DNA of 64,000 nt from NCBI GenBank assembly GCA_963931435.1, contig OZ007012.1, positions 620,001 to 684,000 on the forward strand, written 5' to 3'. This document shows, in pieces, positions 26,857 through 35,435 of this stretch (positions are counted from its first letter, which is position 1; each line of letters opens with the position of its first letter). Made by a program: the position numbers and the translations under genes. The notes beneath the pieces were generated by a model. It had not been told where the DNA came from. It did no database searches and saw only the letters and a program-made list of their open reading frames with translations. This DNA is from Coprousia sp963931435 (GTDB lineage Bacteria; Actinomycetota; Coriobacteriia; Coriobacteriales; Coriobacteriaceae).

Positions 26857-29439
26857 TCAGTCGACCCCGGCGAACAGGCAACCGGAGGTGGTGCCGGGCA
26901 GGCGCTTGGGCGGCCGGACACCGGAGGCGACGGCATCGAGCGCGCGGCGGATGCGGCGCACCTGCGCTGCGAGCTCGTCGGGTGCGAGCAGGGTGCCGTC
27001 GACGAGGAAGCGCGTGACGCCGGCCTGCAGGAGCCGCGGGATCTGGGGCGCGAGGTCCAGGGGGTCGCCCGCGTAGAGGCGCGAGCGCCCGTGGATGTCG
27101 GTGCGCACCGGAAGCAGCTTGCCGTCGATGTTGCGCAGGAAGAGCTCGCGCTCCCTCAGGCGGCAGCGCGCGCAGTCAAGGCAGCAGGCGTCGGCGACCT
27201 GCAGGATGCAGTGCTCGCTCGTCATCACGCGCGGGCGCCCGTAGACGGCGATGCCGCAGGCGGCGCCGATGCGCGGGACCAAAAGCTCGATCTCGTCGAG
27301 GGAGAGCTCGGGCGAGAGCCAGAAGCTCCGGGCGCCCCGGTGCCCGAGCGCGCGGGCGCAGAGGGCGTTGTGCACGGGCACGCACGAGCGCAGCTCGGCC
27401 TCGGCGCCCCGCTGGGCGGCGAGCGCCAGATGGGAGATGTTGCCGCAGGCCACGGCCGCACCGGGAACCACCCAGCGGTCGAGGCGCTCGGCGTCGCGCG
27501 CGCGGCAGACCTCGTCGAGCACGGGGACGATACCGGCCGCCAGCGCCTCGGCGGGGGAGAGGCCGGCCGCATCGAGGGCGTCGGTGCCCAGGTAGACGCG
27601 CTGCGCGCCGGCCGCGCGGGCGGCCTCGGCGCCTTCAAGCGTGGCGGCGAGGGCGCAGGCGACCGGTTTGCCGGGGACGCCGCCCGCCGCCGCGAGAGCG
27701 CCGGCTGCCCGCGCGCCCCGGCCGCGCGCCCTGCCGCCCGCCTCATCGGCGCGCGCGGCGCGGCCGTCCAGCGCGGCGGCGAGGTCGAGCCCCGCCAGGC
27801 GCTCCGCCCGCGCGCGATAGGGGGCCAGGATGCGCTTCTCCAGCGCGGCGCAGGCCTCGGCACGCACCCGGTGCACTGCCGAGAAGCCCATCCCGCACCC
27901 CGGATCGAGTTCGACCTCGAAGGATGCCGCCGCGAAGGGCGAGGATCCCATGCGTCCCACGTGCTCGACGAGGTCCGCCTCGGAGACGGGCCGGGTGCGT
28001 GCCGCCTCGACGACGAAGCCCTCGGCGCGGGCGGAGAGAGCGGGATCGTCGAGGCAGGCGAGCTCGACGGTGAACGGCTCGCCCACGCGCGAGCGCACCC
28101 GCACCTTCACGGGGCGGCGACGCGGCCAGGGGCGGCCGAGCGCTTCCGCTGCGGCGTCGAGTGCTTGCTGGCTGCGAATCACGCGCACGCGGCAGCCGGC
28201 GGGCATGGGACGGGCGACCTCGACCTCGATCACCGCGCCCGCCTCGGCGTCCGCGCGCACGAGGCCCGTCAGGAACTGATCGGGGTCGTCATCGTGGCGC
28301 AGCTCGAGGAGGTCTCCGGCGCCCACGGGGGCGTCGAGCGCGATGCGCGCCCGCCCCTTGGCGCCGCGGGCCGCGTCGCGCATCGCCTCGCCTTTGCTGC
28401 GCGCGCGGCGCGGGGTGAAGCCGATGGTGCGCCCCACCTCCTCGCCGCGGTTGTTGGAGCGCTCGTAGCTCATCATCTCGTCGCCCGAGGTGCCCTTCTG
28501 GTACGCGCAGGTGAAGTCGCGGTTGAAGCAGCGCTTGAGCTGCCGGTCGATCTGCACGCGCACCGCGCCGTCGAGCGGCTCCCCCGCGGCGAGCGCGTCG
28601 AGGGCGCGACGGTAGGCATCGGTGATGGCGAACACGTACTCGGGCGCCTTCATGCGCCCCTCCAGCTTGAGGGCTCCGGCGCCCGCCTCAACGAGGCGGG
28701 GGAGGAGCGGCACGGTGTTGGTGTCGCGCGGGCAGAGCGGGCGCCCCCGCCCCGCGGGCGACAGGACGCGTCCCGCGGCGTCCTCCAGGGTGTAGGGCAG
28801 GCGGCAGGGCTGGGCGCACATGCCGCGGTTCGCCGAGCGCCCGCGGCACGCGAAGCTCGAGAGCAGGCACACCCCCGAGTAACTGAAGCAGATGGAGCCG
28901 TGGGCGAAAACCTCGAGATCGATGTCCACGGCATCGTGTATCCGGGCGATCTCGTCGCAGGACAGCTCGCGCGAGAGCGTCACGCGGTCGGCTCCGGCGT
29001 CGCGGCACCAGGCGGCGCCCCGCGCGTCGTGGATGTTGGCCTGGGTGGAGACGTGCGTCTCGAGGTCGGGCATGAGCCGGCGGATCGCGAAGAAGAGCCC
29101 CCAGTCCTGGATGATGAAGGCGTCGGCGCCGAGCTGGGCGCAGCGGCGCACCAGCTCGAGGGCGCCGGCGAGCTCGAGCTCCTTGATGACGATGTTCACG
29201 GTCACGTAGACGCGCGCCCCGGCGAGGTGGGCGAGCCGGCAGGCGTCCTCGAAGGAGGCGTCGTCGAAGTTGTCCGCCTTGCGCCGCGCGTTGAACGAGC
29301 CCATTCCGCAGTAGATGGCGTCGGCGCCCGCGGCGAGCGCCGCGCGAAAGGCGTCCGGTCCGCCGGCGGGGGCCAGAAGCTCGGCGTGATGGCGGTGCTC
29401 TTGTCGTGAAGCTCTAGGTTGAGAGGGGGAGCTGCCCAT
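26857..29439 (-). CDS. Peptidase U32 family protein, long form (RlhA-like)
   Basis: 860 residues. The N-terminal U32 TIM-barrel domain (about 18-330) has ELLAPAGGPDAFRAALAAGA at the start and the family Cys block: FAHGSICFSYSGVCLLSS, then RSANRGMCAQPCRLPY. A middle DUF3656-like region is followed by another alpha/beta region. The C-terminal 250 residues carry a second Cys cluster (CILQVADACCLDCARC). E. coli RlhA, a long U32 protein, is needed for 23S rRNA C2501 hydroxylation, and the coupled pseudouridine synthase fits an RNA role. Protease function is the older annotation. An AAGGAG site precedes the ATG. Confidence 0.85.
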   Translation of the reverse strand: MGSSPSQPRASRQEHRHHAELLAPAGGPDAFRAALAAGADAIYCGMGSFNARRKADNFDDASFEDACRLAHLAGARVYVTVNIVIKELELAGALELVRRCAQLGADAFIIQDWGLFFAIRRLMPDLETHVSTQANIHDARGAAWCRDAGADRVTLSRELSCDEIARIHDAVDIDLEVFAHGSICFSYSGVCLLSSFACRGRSANRGMCAQPCRLPYTLEDAAGRVLSPAGRGRPLCPRDTNTVPLLPRLVEAGAGALKLEGRMKAPEYVFAITDAYRRALDALAAGEPLDGAVRVQIDRQLKRCFNRDFTCAYQKGTSGDEMMSYERSNNRGEEVGRTIGFTPRRARSKGEAMRDAARGAKGRARIALDAPVGAGDLLELRHDDDPDQFLTGLVRADAEAGAVIEVEVARPMPAGCRVRVIRSQQALDAAAEALGRPWPRRRPVKVRVRSRVGEPFTVELACLDDPALSARAEGFVVEAARTRPVSEADLVEHVGRMGSSPFAAASFEVELDPGCGMGFSAVHRVRAEACAALEKRILAPYRARAERLAGLDLAAALDGRAARADEAGGRARGRGARAAGALAAAGGVPGKPVACALAATLEGAEAARAAGAQRVYLGTDALDAAGLSPAEALAAGIVPVLDEVCRARDAERLDRWVVPGAAVACGNISHLALAAQRGAEAELRSCVPVHNALCARALGHRGARSFWLSPELSLDEIELLVPRIGAACGIAVYGRPRVMTSEHCILQVADACCLDCARCRLRERELFLRNIDGKLLPVRTDIHGRSRLYAGDPLDLAPQIPRLLQAGVTRFLVDGTLLAPDELAAQVRRIRRALDAVASGVRPPKRLPGTTSGCLFAGVD

Positions 29440-29869
29440 GTGTGCTCCTTGCTTGGCGCACCTCGGTATGGAGAGGTGCTTGCGTGATGGAAGGGGAGGG
29501 TACCCATTATAAAGAGCCCGCCTCAGCCGCGAGCGCCCACGCCCCGCCGCACGCGAAAAGCATCTCCAGCCTGACCATGTATTTCCTGCCTGTTTTAAGA
29601 TAGATAATTATCTATCACAAACAGGTTACATCTCAGCATCAAACAGATGTCGGAACGATGACAAACAGCGTAGCTATATCTTATACTTGCAGGTAAAACG
29701 CTTAAAATCCTTTCGCCGGCAATAACATGCCGCTCACCGTCAAAGTAGATAATAATTTATCCGACATACTATTATTTCTGTAGACAACCGATGCTTGAAG
29801 CGCGCCAAGCATCTGTCACATGCGTTTGCGTTCGCATGTTTTGCACACCTCTGACGCGAAGGAGACCGC
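29440..29869. promoter_or_regulatory. AT-rich divergent regulatory region between the U32 gene and ridA
   Basis: This 430-bp stretch contains no gene and is clearly richer in A/T than its surroundings from about 29560. At 29589-29625 there is an extended dyad: a perfect 18-bp palindrome GATAGATAATTATCTATC (29599-29616) flanked by CCTGTTT and AAACAGG arms. A second weaker inverted repeat (ATAATAAT with ATTATT) lies near 29748-29777. These look like operators for the ridA operon, now cut from it by the ISL3 insertion. Confidence 0.6.
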
Positions 29870-29877
29870 TTATGGTT

Positions 29878-31443
29878 GAGGCTTCGGTAGTTTGTGTGAC
29901 AAGGGGCTAGCCTAGGCAGCAACGCTCTTCGCTCCCTTCACGCCCTTCTTCCTCGCCTTCACCGGGCGACCCGGGAGCTGGGGCTGGCAGTCGCCGCACC
30001 TGAGCATGAGCAGGGCCACGAGGTTGTCGGTGTTGCGGAAGCCGTAGCCCATCCTCACCGCCACCTTGATCTTGTTGTTGATGGCCTCTACGCGCCCGTT
30101 GCTGATGCCGAGCTCGACTGCGGCGATGATGTCGTCGCGCCGGCGGCGCACCTTCTTCTCCACGGCGACGACCTTGGCGATCTTGCAGTAGGCGGCCCTG
30201 TGCATCCAGTCGTCGAGCAGCTCGGCGGCCTCGGAGCCGTCGGCTGCCCGGAAGACGGCCCGCAGGTCCTCCTTGAGCTCCCAGGCCCTGACCAGCCGCG
30301 AGCCGGCCCTCTTCTTGAGCGCCTCGAGCCTCGCCCTCTGGCCGTCGGTGAGGTCCTCGGGGTTCTTCACGAGCGCGTAGCGGCTGCCCTTGATGGAGGC
30401 CGCCTCCTCCTCGAGCGCCCTGACCTCCTCGGGCGGCAGCTCGCCTTTGGCAGGCCTGCCGCGCTTGCCCTCGGGCCTGGGCCTGGCGGCCCTGGCGGCG
30501 GCCCTGGCGGCGTTCCACTCCTCGCAGCGCACGGCGTCGAGCGCGTCGTTCATCCACTGGACCACGTGGAAGGGGTCCATGACCCACCTCGCGTTGGGGC
30601 AGCGGCGCTTGACCAGCTGCCTTATCCACCTCGCGCCGTCGGCGGTCACCACCTCTATGGCGCGCCTCTGCTCGCGCGTGAGCTCGTCGAGGAACAGGTT
30701 GAGCACGTCCTTGCCGGTGCCCTCGTGCGCCCAGATGAGGCAGCCGCGGTCGTGGTCGACGACCACCGTGACGTACTTGTGGCCCTTCTTGTACGACGTC
30801 TCGTCGATGCCGATGCGGCGCACGCCGTCGAACCTCGAGGCGCCGCGCGCGGCCTCCAGCTCGGCGTAGACGCGCCTGCACACGCCGCCCACGCTGTGCC
30901 ACTCGACGCGGGCGAGCTCGGAGACCGCCGAGGCGGTGCAGCGGACCGCCAGCCACGCCACCCAGTCCTCGAAGTCGCGCGTGAAGCGCGCCCCGTGCCG
31001 CGCCCAGGGGACGGCCTCGGTGCGCACGCCGTGCTCCGGGCAGCGCACCCTGCAGGGCGCGTACTCCAGGTAGCAGGCCGAGCGCGCCAGGTCCATCGCC
31101 CTCCACAGCCTGGGGGCCCCGCGGTTCGCCATGTCGTAGAAGTCGCAGGCCCTGCCGCATACGGGGCAGCGGCGCTGCTCGCGCTTGTAGGGCCGGACGC
31201 TCACGACGATGCGCTCGGCCTCGATGCGCGCGCCCAGGACGACCGTGCGGGCCAGACCGAGGGCGAGAAGTAGTAGACTCTTCATGCGTCACACCTCTTC
31301 GGTTGTCTGAATTTGGCTTAGCAATCATAGGCGGATGACGCGGAAACGGCCCCTCCCGGGGCCGTTTCAGTTCCAGATCGTTGTTTTCGCCCGCTGAGCT
31401 GGGCCTATGCCGGAATCTCTCCCACAGAAACCACCGAAGAGCC
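29878..31443 (-). mobile_element. ISL3-family insertion sequence inserted at the ridA start codon
   Basis: The ends match as imperfect inverted repeats: GAGGCTTCGGTAGTTTGTG on the left, and the complement of the right end, GGCTCTTCGGTGGTTTCTG. The 8-bp sequence TTATGGTT flanks both sides (29870-29877 and 31444-31451), the size expected for ISL3 duplications. The duplicated bases contain the ATG and second codon of ridA. A strong hairpin (GAAACGGCCCC with GGGGCCGTTTC, 31339-31364) near the right end may shield the transposase gene from outside transcription. Confidence 0.9.
29912..31285 (-). CDS. ISL3-family transposase
   Basis: 457 residues. The N-terminal zinc-binding region (RRCPVCGRACDFYD, later RCPEHGV) is followed by an HTH. 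The DDE domain has IGIDETSYKKGHKYVTVV, VTADGARW and the final NGRVEAINNKIKVAVRMGYG with its Glu. A long Arg/Ala/Pro-rich charged insertion lies around residues 260-300. The reading frame is complete. A GAAGAGG site precedes the ATG on the minus strand. Confidence 0.94.
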   Translation of the reverse strand: MKSLLLLALGLARTVVLGARIEAERIVVSVRPYKREQRRCPVCGRACDFYDMANRGAPRLWRAMDLARSACYLEYAPCRVRCPEHGVRTEAVPWARHGARFTRDFEDWVAWLAVRCTASAVSELARVEWHSVGGVCRRVYAELEAARGASRFDGVRRIGIDETSYKKGHKYVTVVVDHDRGCLIWAHEGTGKDVLNLFLDELTREQRRAIEVVTADGARWIRQLVKRRCPNARWVMDPFHVVQWMNDALDAVRCEEWNAARAAARAARPRPEGKRGRPAKGELPPEEVRALEEEAASIKGSRYALVKNPEDLTDGQRARLEALKKRAGSRLVRAWELKEDLRAVFRAADGSEAAELLDDWMHRAAYCKIAKVVAVEKKVRRRRDDIIAAVELGISNGRVEAINNKIKVAVRMGYGFRNTDNLVALLMLRCGDCQPQLPGRPVKARKKGVKGAKSVAA

Positions 31444-31445
31444 TT

Positions 31446-31811
31446 ATGGTTCCATATTCCCCCGTGCGCATCGCGCCTTCGGGCACCTTCTACGTTTCCG
31501 GGCAGCTTCCGGCGGACTGCGCCGCCGCACCCGCCCAGCAGGCCGCTTCGTGCCTTGCCGCCATCGAGAAGGTCTTGGGCGAGCAGGGCATAGGCAAGGC
31601 CGACATCCTCAAAACAGCGCTTTACACCACGGACTTATCGGCGCTTCCCGATATCAACGACGCGTACCTTGATTTCTTCCAAGGGCTACCGATGCCTGCC
31701 CGCAGCGCGTTCGAAGTGCGTGCGCTCGCCCAGGGTGCCGCCGTGGAGATCGACTGCTACGGCGAGCGCGGTGCCGGTGCCACCCAGGAAAACGTCGAGC
31801 AGAAAGGATAG
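31446..31811 (+). CDS. ridA: RidA family (YjgF/UK114) enamine/imine deaminase
   Basis: 121 residues. VPYSPVRI corresponds to the family GPYS motif, FYVSGQLP follows, and the substrate-binding Arg (PARSAFEVRAL) and late Glu (VEIDCYGE) are present. The protein should hydrolyse reactive enamine/imine intermediates from PLP enzymes. The original start codon and its GAAGGAGA site are at 29857-29874, before the ISL3 element; the element duplicated ATG-GTT, so the gene still opens at 31446 but with a new upstream sequence (GAAGAG 4 nt away). Alternatively translation may start at ATG 31407 inside the element, adding 13 residues. Five bases separate it from the MFS gene. Confidence 0.88.
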   Translation: MVPYSPVRIAPSGTFYVSGQLPADCAAAPAQQAASCLAAIEKVLGEQGIGKADILKTALYTTDLSALPDINDAYLDFFQGLPMPARSAFEVRALAQGAAVEIDCYGERGAGATQENVEQKG

Positions 31812-31816
31812 CCGCT

Positions 31817-33055
31817 ATGACTGCACAGCAAAGAAGCGATATGCGCATTCGCATCGGTGTGCTTGCCGCCATCTTCGTGGGCTATAGCTCCAGCGGTCTG
31901 GCAACGAACTACGGCGAGTTGGCGAACTCGTTTCCCACCATACCGGTTGAAACCATCATGATGCTCACCTCGGTGATGGGGTTGTTCAACATGGCCAGCT
32001 CGCTGCTCGTCGGTCCCATGCAGCGCTGGCTTTCTCAGAAGCAGGTGCTCTGCCTTGGCCTCATCATCACCCTCTTCGGTATCGTTCCGATGTTCTATCA
32101 CGAAAACTTCTGGGTACTCATGGCGATCGTGGCGCTCATCGGATTCGGCACCGGCATGCTCACCGGTTGCGGCCCGGCCTACATTTCCGGCCACTTCAAG
32201 GGCGAGGCGCGCGTGCAGATGCTCGGCCTCAAGATGAGCATCCAGGGCGTGGGCTCCGTGGCGTTCTCGCTGCTCGGCGGCGCGCTCGCCGTTTTCGGCT
32301 GGTGGTTTACCTACTTGCCGTTCGTGCTCGTAGGCATCGCGCTCATCATGTGCGTTATCATGCTCCCGCGTGAGAAGACCATTCGCGCCCAGGCTGCCGA
32401 GGCGGAATCCGAGGAGGCTTCCGGTGAGGTCGACGAGGAGACCGCCGATCTTGCCCGTCGCGAAGAGCGCGGACTTACCCTTAAGAGCCCTTGGCCGGTT
32501 CTCCTCATTGCCATCACCTGCTTCATCTGCATGACCGGTGCGGCGCAGGCGGGAATCTCGCTGCACATCGAGGAACACGGCATGGGCAACAGTGCGACGA
32601 CCGGTGTCGTGGTCGCCATCCTGTCGCTCGGCATGGTCTTCGGCGGCATCATCGCGCCCAAGTTCATCAGCATCTTCAAGACGCACACGCAGTCGGTTTG
32701 CCTGGGCGTCGCCGTGGTCGGCCTGCTTGTGTGGGGCATCACCACAAACGTCGTCATCTTCGCCATCGCCGGGTTCATCTGGGGTACGGTCTATGCCATC
32801 TACTTCGGTCATAACCTCAACTACCTCTCCGGCATCCTGAAGCCGAGCTCCGCCCCCACGGCCATGTCGCTCAACGCGGGCATCTCGTCAGGTTGCTATA
32901 CGATCGGTGTGCCGATCATCAACTCCTGCGCGGGTTTCATCGGCCTGCCCTCCTACGATGCGGGTTTCTTCGTCATGGCGGCCATCCTCGGCGTCGTGTT
33001 CCTGTTCGTGACCCTTACGGGATTCGAGAAGAAGCTCGCCGCTCACATGCTGTAA
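31817..33055 (+). CDS. MFS transporter, OFA-like
   Basis: 412 residues with 12 hydrophobic segments in two halves. The central loop is acidic (EAESEEASGEVDEE, about 195-210). Patterns such as GFGTGMLTGCGPAYISGHF and the symmetric C-terminal half point to a major facilitator; the subfamily is not certain. It is co-transcribed with ridA (5-bp gap) and followed by a C-S lyase gene after 122 bp. The operon context suggests uptake of an amino acid or sulfur compound whose breakdown yields reactive imines. Confidence 0.8.
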   Translation: MTAQQRSDMRIRIGVLAAIFVGYSSSGLATNYGELANSFPTIPVETIMMLTSVMGLFNMASSLLVGPMQRWLSQKQVLCLGLIITLFGIVPMFYHENFWVLMAIVALIGFGTGMLTGCGPAYISGHFKGEARVQMLGLKMSIQGVGSVAFSLLGGALAVFGWWFTYLPFVLVGIALIMCVIMLPREKTIRAQAAEAESEEASGEVDEETADLARREERGLTLKSPWPVLLIAITCFICMTGAAQAGISLHIEEHGMGNSATTGVVVAILSLGMVFGGIIAPKFISIFKTHTQSVCLGVAVVGLLVWGITTNVVIFAIAGFIWGTVYAIYFGHNLNYLSGILKPSSAPTAMSLNAGISSGCYTIGVPIINSCAGFIGLPSYDAGFFVMAAILGVVFLFVTLTGFEKKLAAHML

Positions 33056-33177
33056 CGCATCTTTTGGGTATCGACCGCGTTGGGTACCAATCCCGTTGGG
33101 CGCAAGGACGCTGGCTGGTGCGTCACGGGGTTTACTATAGGTTCTGTTGCCAGCGAGAAACGAAAGGAAGCAGTTCT

Positions 33178-34389
33178 ATGCAGTACGATTTCGAATCCAT
33201 CTTGAATCGCCACGGCCAAGACGCCATCGCCGTCGACGGGCTGGGGCAGATGCCCGGGATGACCCCCGATGCGCCGCAGGAGGGCTTCGACTTCATCCCC
33301 ATGTGGGTGGCCGATATGAACTTCCCCGTGGTCCCCACCATCCAGGACGCCATCATCGCCCGCGCGAAGGAGCCGCACTTCGGCTACTTCCTGCCGCGCG
33401 ACGAGTACTTCGACGAGATCATCAAGTGGCACGAGACGCGCAACGGCGTCGAGGGCCTCACCAAGGAGTGCATCGGCTACGAGAACGGCGTGCTGGGCGG
33501 TGTGGTCTCCACGCTCAAGTCGTTCATGCAGCCGGGTGATTCCGTGCTGCTGCACAGCCCCACCTACATCGGCTTCACGGGCTGCATCGAGAACGCGGGC
33601 TTCCACATCGTCCATTCGCCGCTGGTGGTGGACGAGGGCGGCACGTGGCGTATGGACTTCGATGACATGGAGAAGAAGCTCGCCGAGAACAACATCCACG
33701 CCGCCGTATTCTGCTCGCCGCACAACCCTTGCGGTCGCGTGTGGGAGCGCTGGGAGATCGAGCGCGCCATGGAGCTTTATCGGAAGTACGACTGCGTGGT
33801 GGTGTCGGACGAGATCTGGTCGGACATCATCATGCCCGGTCATAAGCACATCCCCACGCAGTCCGTATCCGAGGACGCGCGCAATCGTACCGTGGCGCTC
33901 TATGCGCCCAGCAAGACTTTCAACCTGGCGGGCCTGGTGGGCAGCTACCACATCATCTACAACAAGTACCTGCGCGATCGCGAGACGGCCACGGCCTCCA
34001 AGGCGCATTACAACGATATGAACGTGCTCTCCATGCACGCGCTCATCGGCGCTTACAAGCCCGAGGGCTACGAGTGGGTGGACGAGCTGTGCCAGGTGCT
34101 CGGCAAGAATGTGGATTACGCCTGCGACTACATCACCGAGCACTTCAAGGGCGTTAAGGTCTCCAAGCCCGAGGGTACCTACATGCTCTTCCTCGATTGC
34201 ACCGAGTGGCTCGAGGAGCATGGGCGCGATATCGCGTGGCTCCAGAAGGCCGGCTGGAACGTGGGCGTTGGCTGGCAGGACGGTCGCCCGTTCCACGGAC
34301 CCAACGCCATCCGCATGAACTTGGCGGTTCCGTTCAGCCGCGTAGTGGAGGCCTTCGATCGCTTGGATAAGTACGTGTTCAACGCGTAG
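33178..34389 (+). CDS. MalY/PatB-type PLP-dependent C-S lyase
   Basis: 403 residues, fold type I. The N-terminus (PMWVADMNFPVVPTIQDAI) and middle (SPHNPCGRVW, SDEIWSD) follow the PatB/MalY pattern. The PLP lysine is in YAPSKTFNLAGL. Likely chemistry is beta-elimination of cysteine conjugates or cystathionine to pyruvate, ammonia and a thiol, via an aminoacrylate that RidA would clear. The ATG follows GAAAGGAAG. The in-frame extension upstream overlaps the MFS gene and is rejected. Confidence 0.87.
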   Translation: MQYDFESILNRHGQDAIAVDGLGQMPGMTPDAPQEGFDFIPMWVADMNFPVVPTIQDAIIARAKEPHFGYFLPRDEYFDEIIKWHETRNGVEGLTKECIGYENGVLGGVVSTLKSFMQPGDSVLLHSPTYIGFTGCIENAGFHIVHSPLVVDEGGTWRMDFDDMEKKLAENNIHAAVFCSPHNPCGRVWERWEIERAMELYRKYDCVVVSDEIWSDIIMPGHKHIPTQSVSEDARNRTVALYAPSKTFNLAGLVGSYHIIYNKYLRDRETATASKAHYNDMNVLSMHALIGAYKPEGYEWVDELCQVLGKNVDYACDYITEHFKGVKVSKPEGTYMLFLDCTEWLEEHGRDIAWLQKAGWNVGVGWQDGRPFHGPNAIRMNLAVPFSRVVEAFDRLDKYVFNA

Positions 34390-34526
34390 ATTCCAGCGCA
34401 CATAGTGCGTTTTGATCAGTCTCTTTGCAGACGCGCGGTTTTCCAGCGTGCCCGTGCGCTTGCTTAGGGAGGCGGGGTGTCGGCGGTGGCGCCGGTGCCC
34501 CGCCTTGCGCTACCGTTTATAAGCCT

Positions 34527-34535
34527 GGGGGGGGG
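34527..34535 (+). repeat. Nine-G homopolymer upstream of the YheO-like regulator
   Basis: Nine consecutive G's lie 80-90 bp before the regulator start and about 18 bp upstream of a TATAAC hexamer (34554-34559). With a 17-bp spacer the tract would sit at the -35 position. Such tracts are prone to slippage and could vary promoter strength. Confidence 0.8.
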
Positions 34536-34615
34536 TTGCACGCATCCTTGTGCTATAACAGCAGATGTCGGTGCAACCGCGCTGGCATACAAGATCTGCT
34601 GTGTCGGAGGTAGAG

Positions 34616-35281
34616 ATGGCGATTCGCGTTGATTCCGTTGAAGATATGATCCCCTTGGCGGATTTTATCGCCGATGTAGCGGGAGAGTCCGTCGAAGTGG
34701 TGCTCCATGACATTCGGGACGCGGAAACCTCCATCCGCTATATCCGCAACGGCTGCCTTTCGGGCCGCCAGATTGGGGATGGCACGACCGACGCGGCGCT
34801 CAAGCTCATCCAGGACGGGCGTGCGGAATCGCGCGACTACGTGGCGAACTATTCCGGCAAATCGCTGGAGAACCACGAGTTTCGCTGCGCGACGTATTTC
34901 ATAAAGAACCCCGAGGACCAGCTTATCGGTCTGCTGTGCGTGAACGTCTTGGTCGACGGGCTTAGGGAGGTCATCGAGCTTCTGGAATCGTATCTCACCG
35001 GGCGCCGACATGATAGCGAGGAGCAGGCGGCTCACCACGGCGTTTCCGAGGAGAATCTGCTGGGGAACCCCACAGAGACCATCCGTCTCATCGCTCGCAA
35101 CGTGTTGCGGCGGTACGAGGTAGATCCGCTGCGCCTTTCGCGGCAGGAGCGGGTCGAGGCCGTGCGGGCCATCTACGAGGAGGGCGTGTTCCTCATGAAG
35201 GGCTCGGTGCAGACCGTGGCCGAAGAGATGGACATCTCGGTGCCGACGCTCTACAAGTACCTGCAAGAGGTACGTGGATAG
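34616..35281 (+). CDS. YheO/DauR-family transcriptional regulator (PAS_6 plus HTH)
   Basis: 221 residues. The N-terminal YheO-type PAS domain (about 10-120) contains VVLHDIRD, then SIRYIRNG. The C-terminal HTH contains GSVQTVAEEMDISVPTLYKYL. DauR, the characterised member, represses D-arginine catabolism genes. The start at 34616 follows GGAGGTAGAG. It sits downstream of the ridA-MFS-lyase group in the same direction and is its likely regulator, possibly acting at the dyads near 29600. Its own promoter carries a nine-G tract. Confidence 0.83.
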   Translation: MAIRVDSVEDMIPLADFIADVAGESVEVVLHDIRDAETSIRYIRNGCLSGRQIGDGTTDAALKLIQDGRAESRDYVANYSGKSLENHEFRCATYFIKNPEDQLIGLLCVNVLVDGLREVIELLESYLTGRRHDSEEQAAHHGVSEENLLGNPTETIRLIARNVLRRYEVDPLRLSRQERVEAVRAIYEEGVFLMKGSVQTVAEEMDISVPTLYKYLQEVRG

Positions 35282-35336
35282 CTCGGCGATGACGTGCGCC
35301 GGATGCGTTGCGGCAGGTTGCGTTGCAGAGCTAAGA

Positions 35337-35367
35337 AGAGAGGCCGCCTTTGAGGGGCGGCCTCTCT
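35337..35367. terminator. Stem-loop between the YheO-like regulator and EIIA-Glc genes
   Basis: Twelve-base arms AGAGAGGCCGCC and GGCGGCCTCTCT enclose a short loop. No long T-run exists on either strand, so this is a probable bidirectional terminator between convergent genes. Confidence 0.6.
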
Positions 35368-35435
35368 GTTGCCAGTCGGCCATGCGCCCGGCCAGCCATG
35401 CGCCAGGCGGACGGAGGGCGCAGGGCAGGCGCTGC

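Noticed and set aside
26845..29409. 854-codon plus-strand frame opposite the U32 gene
   Set aside because: Mirror frame of a gene with clear U32 signatures; no family pattern of its own.
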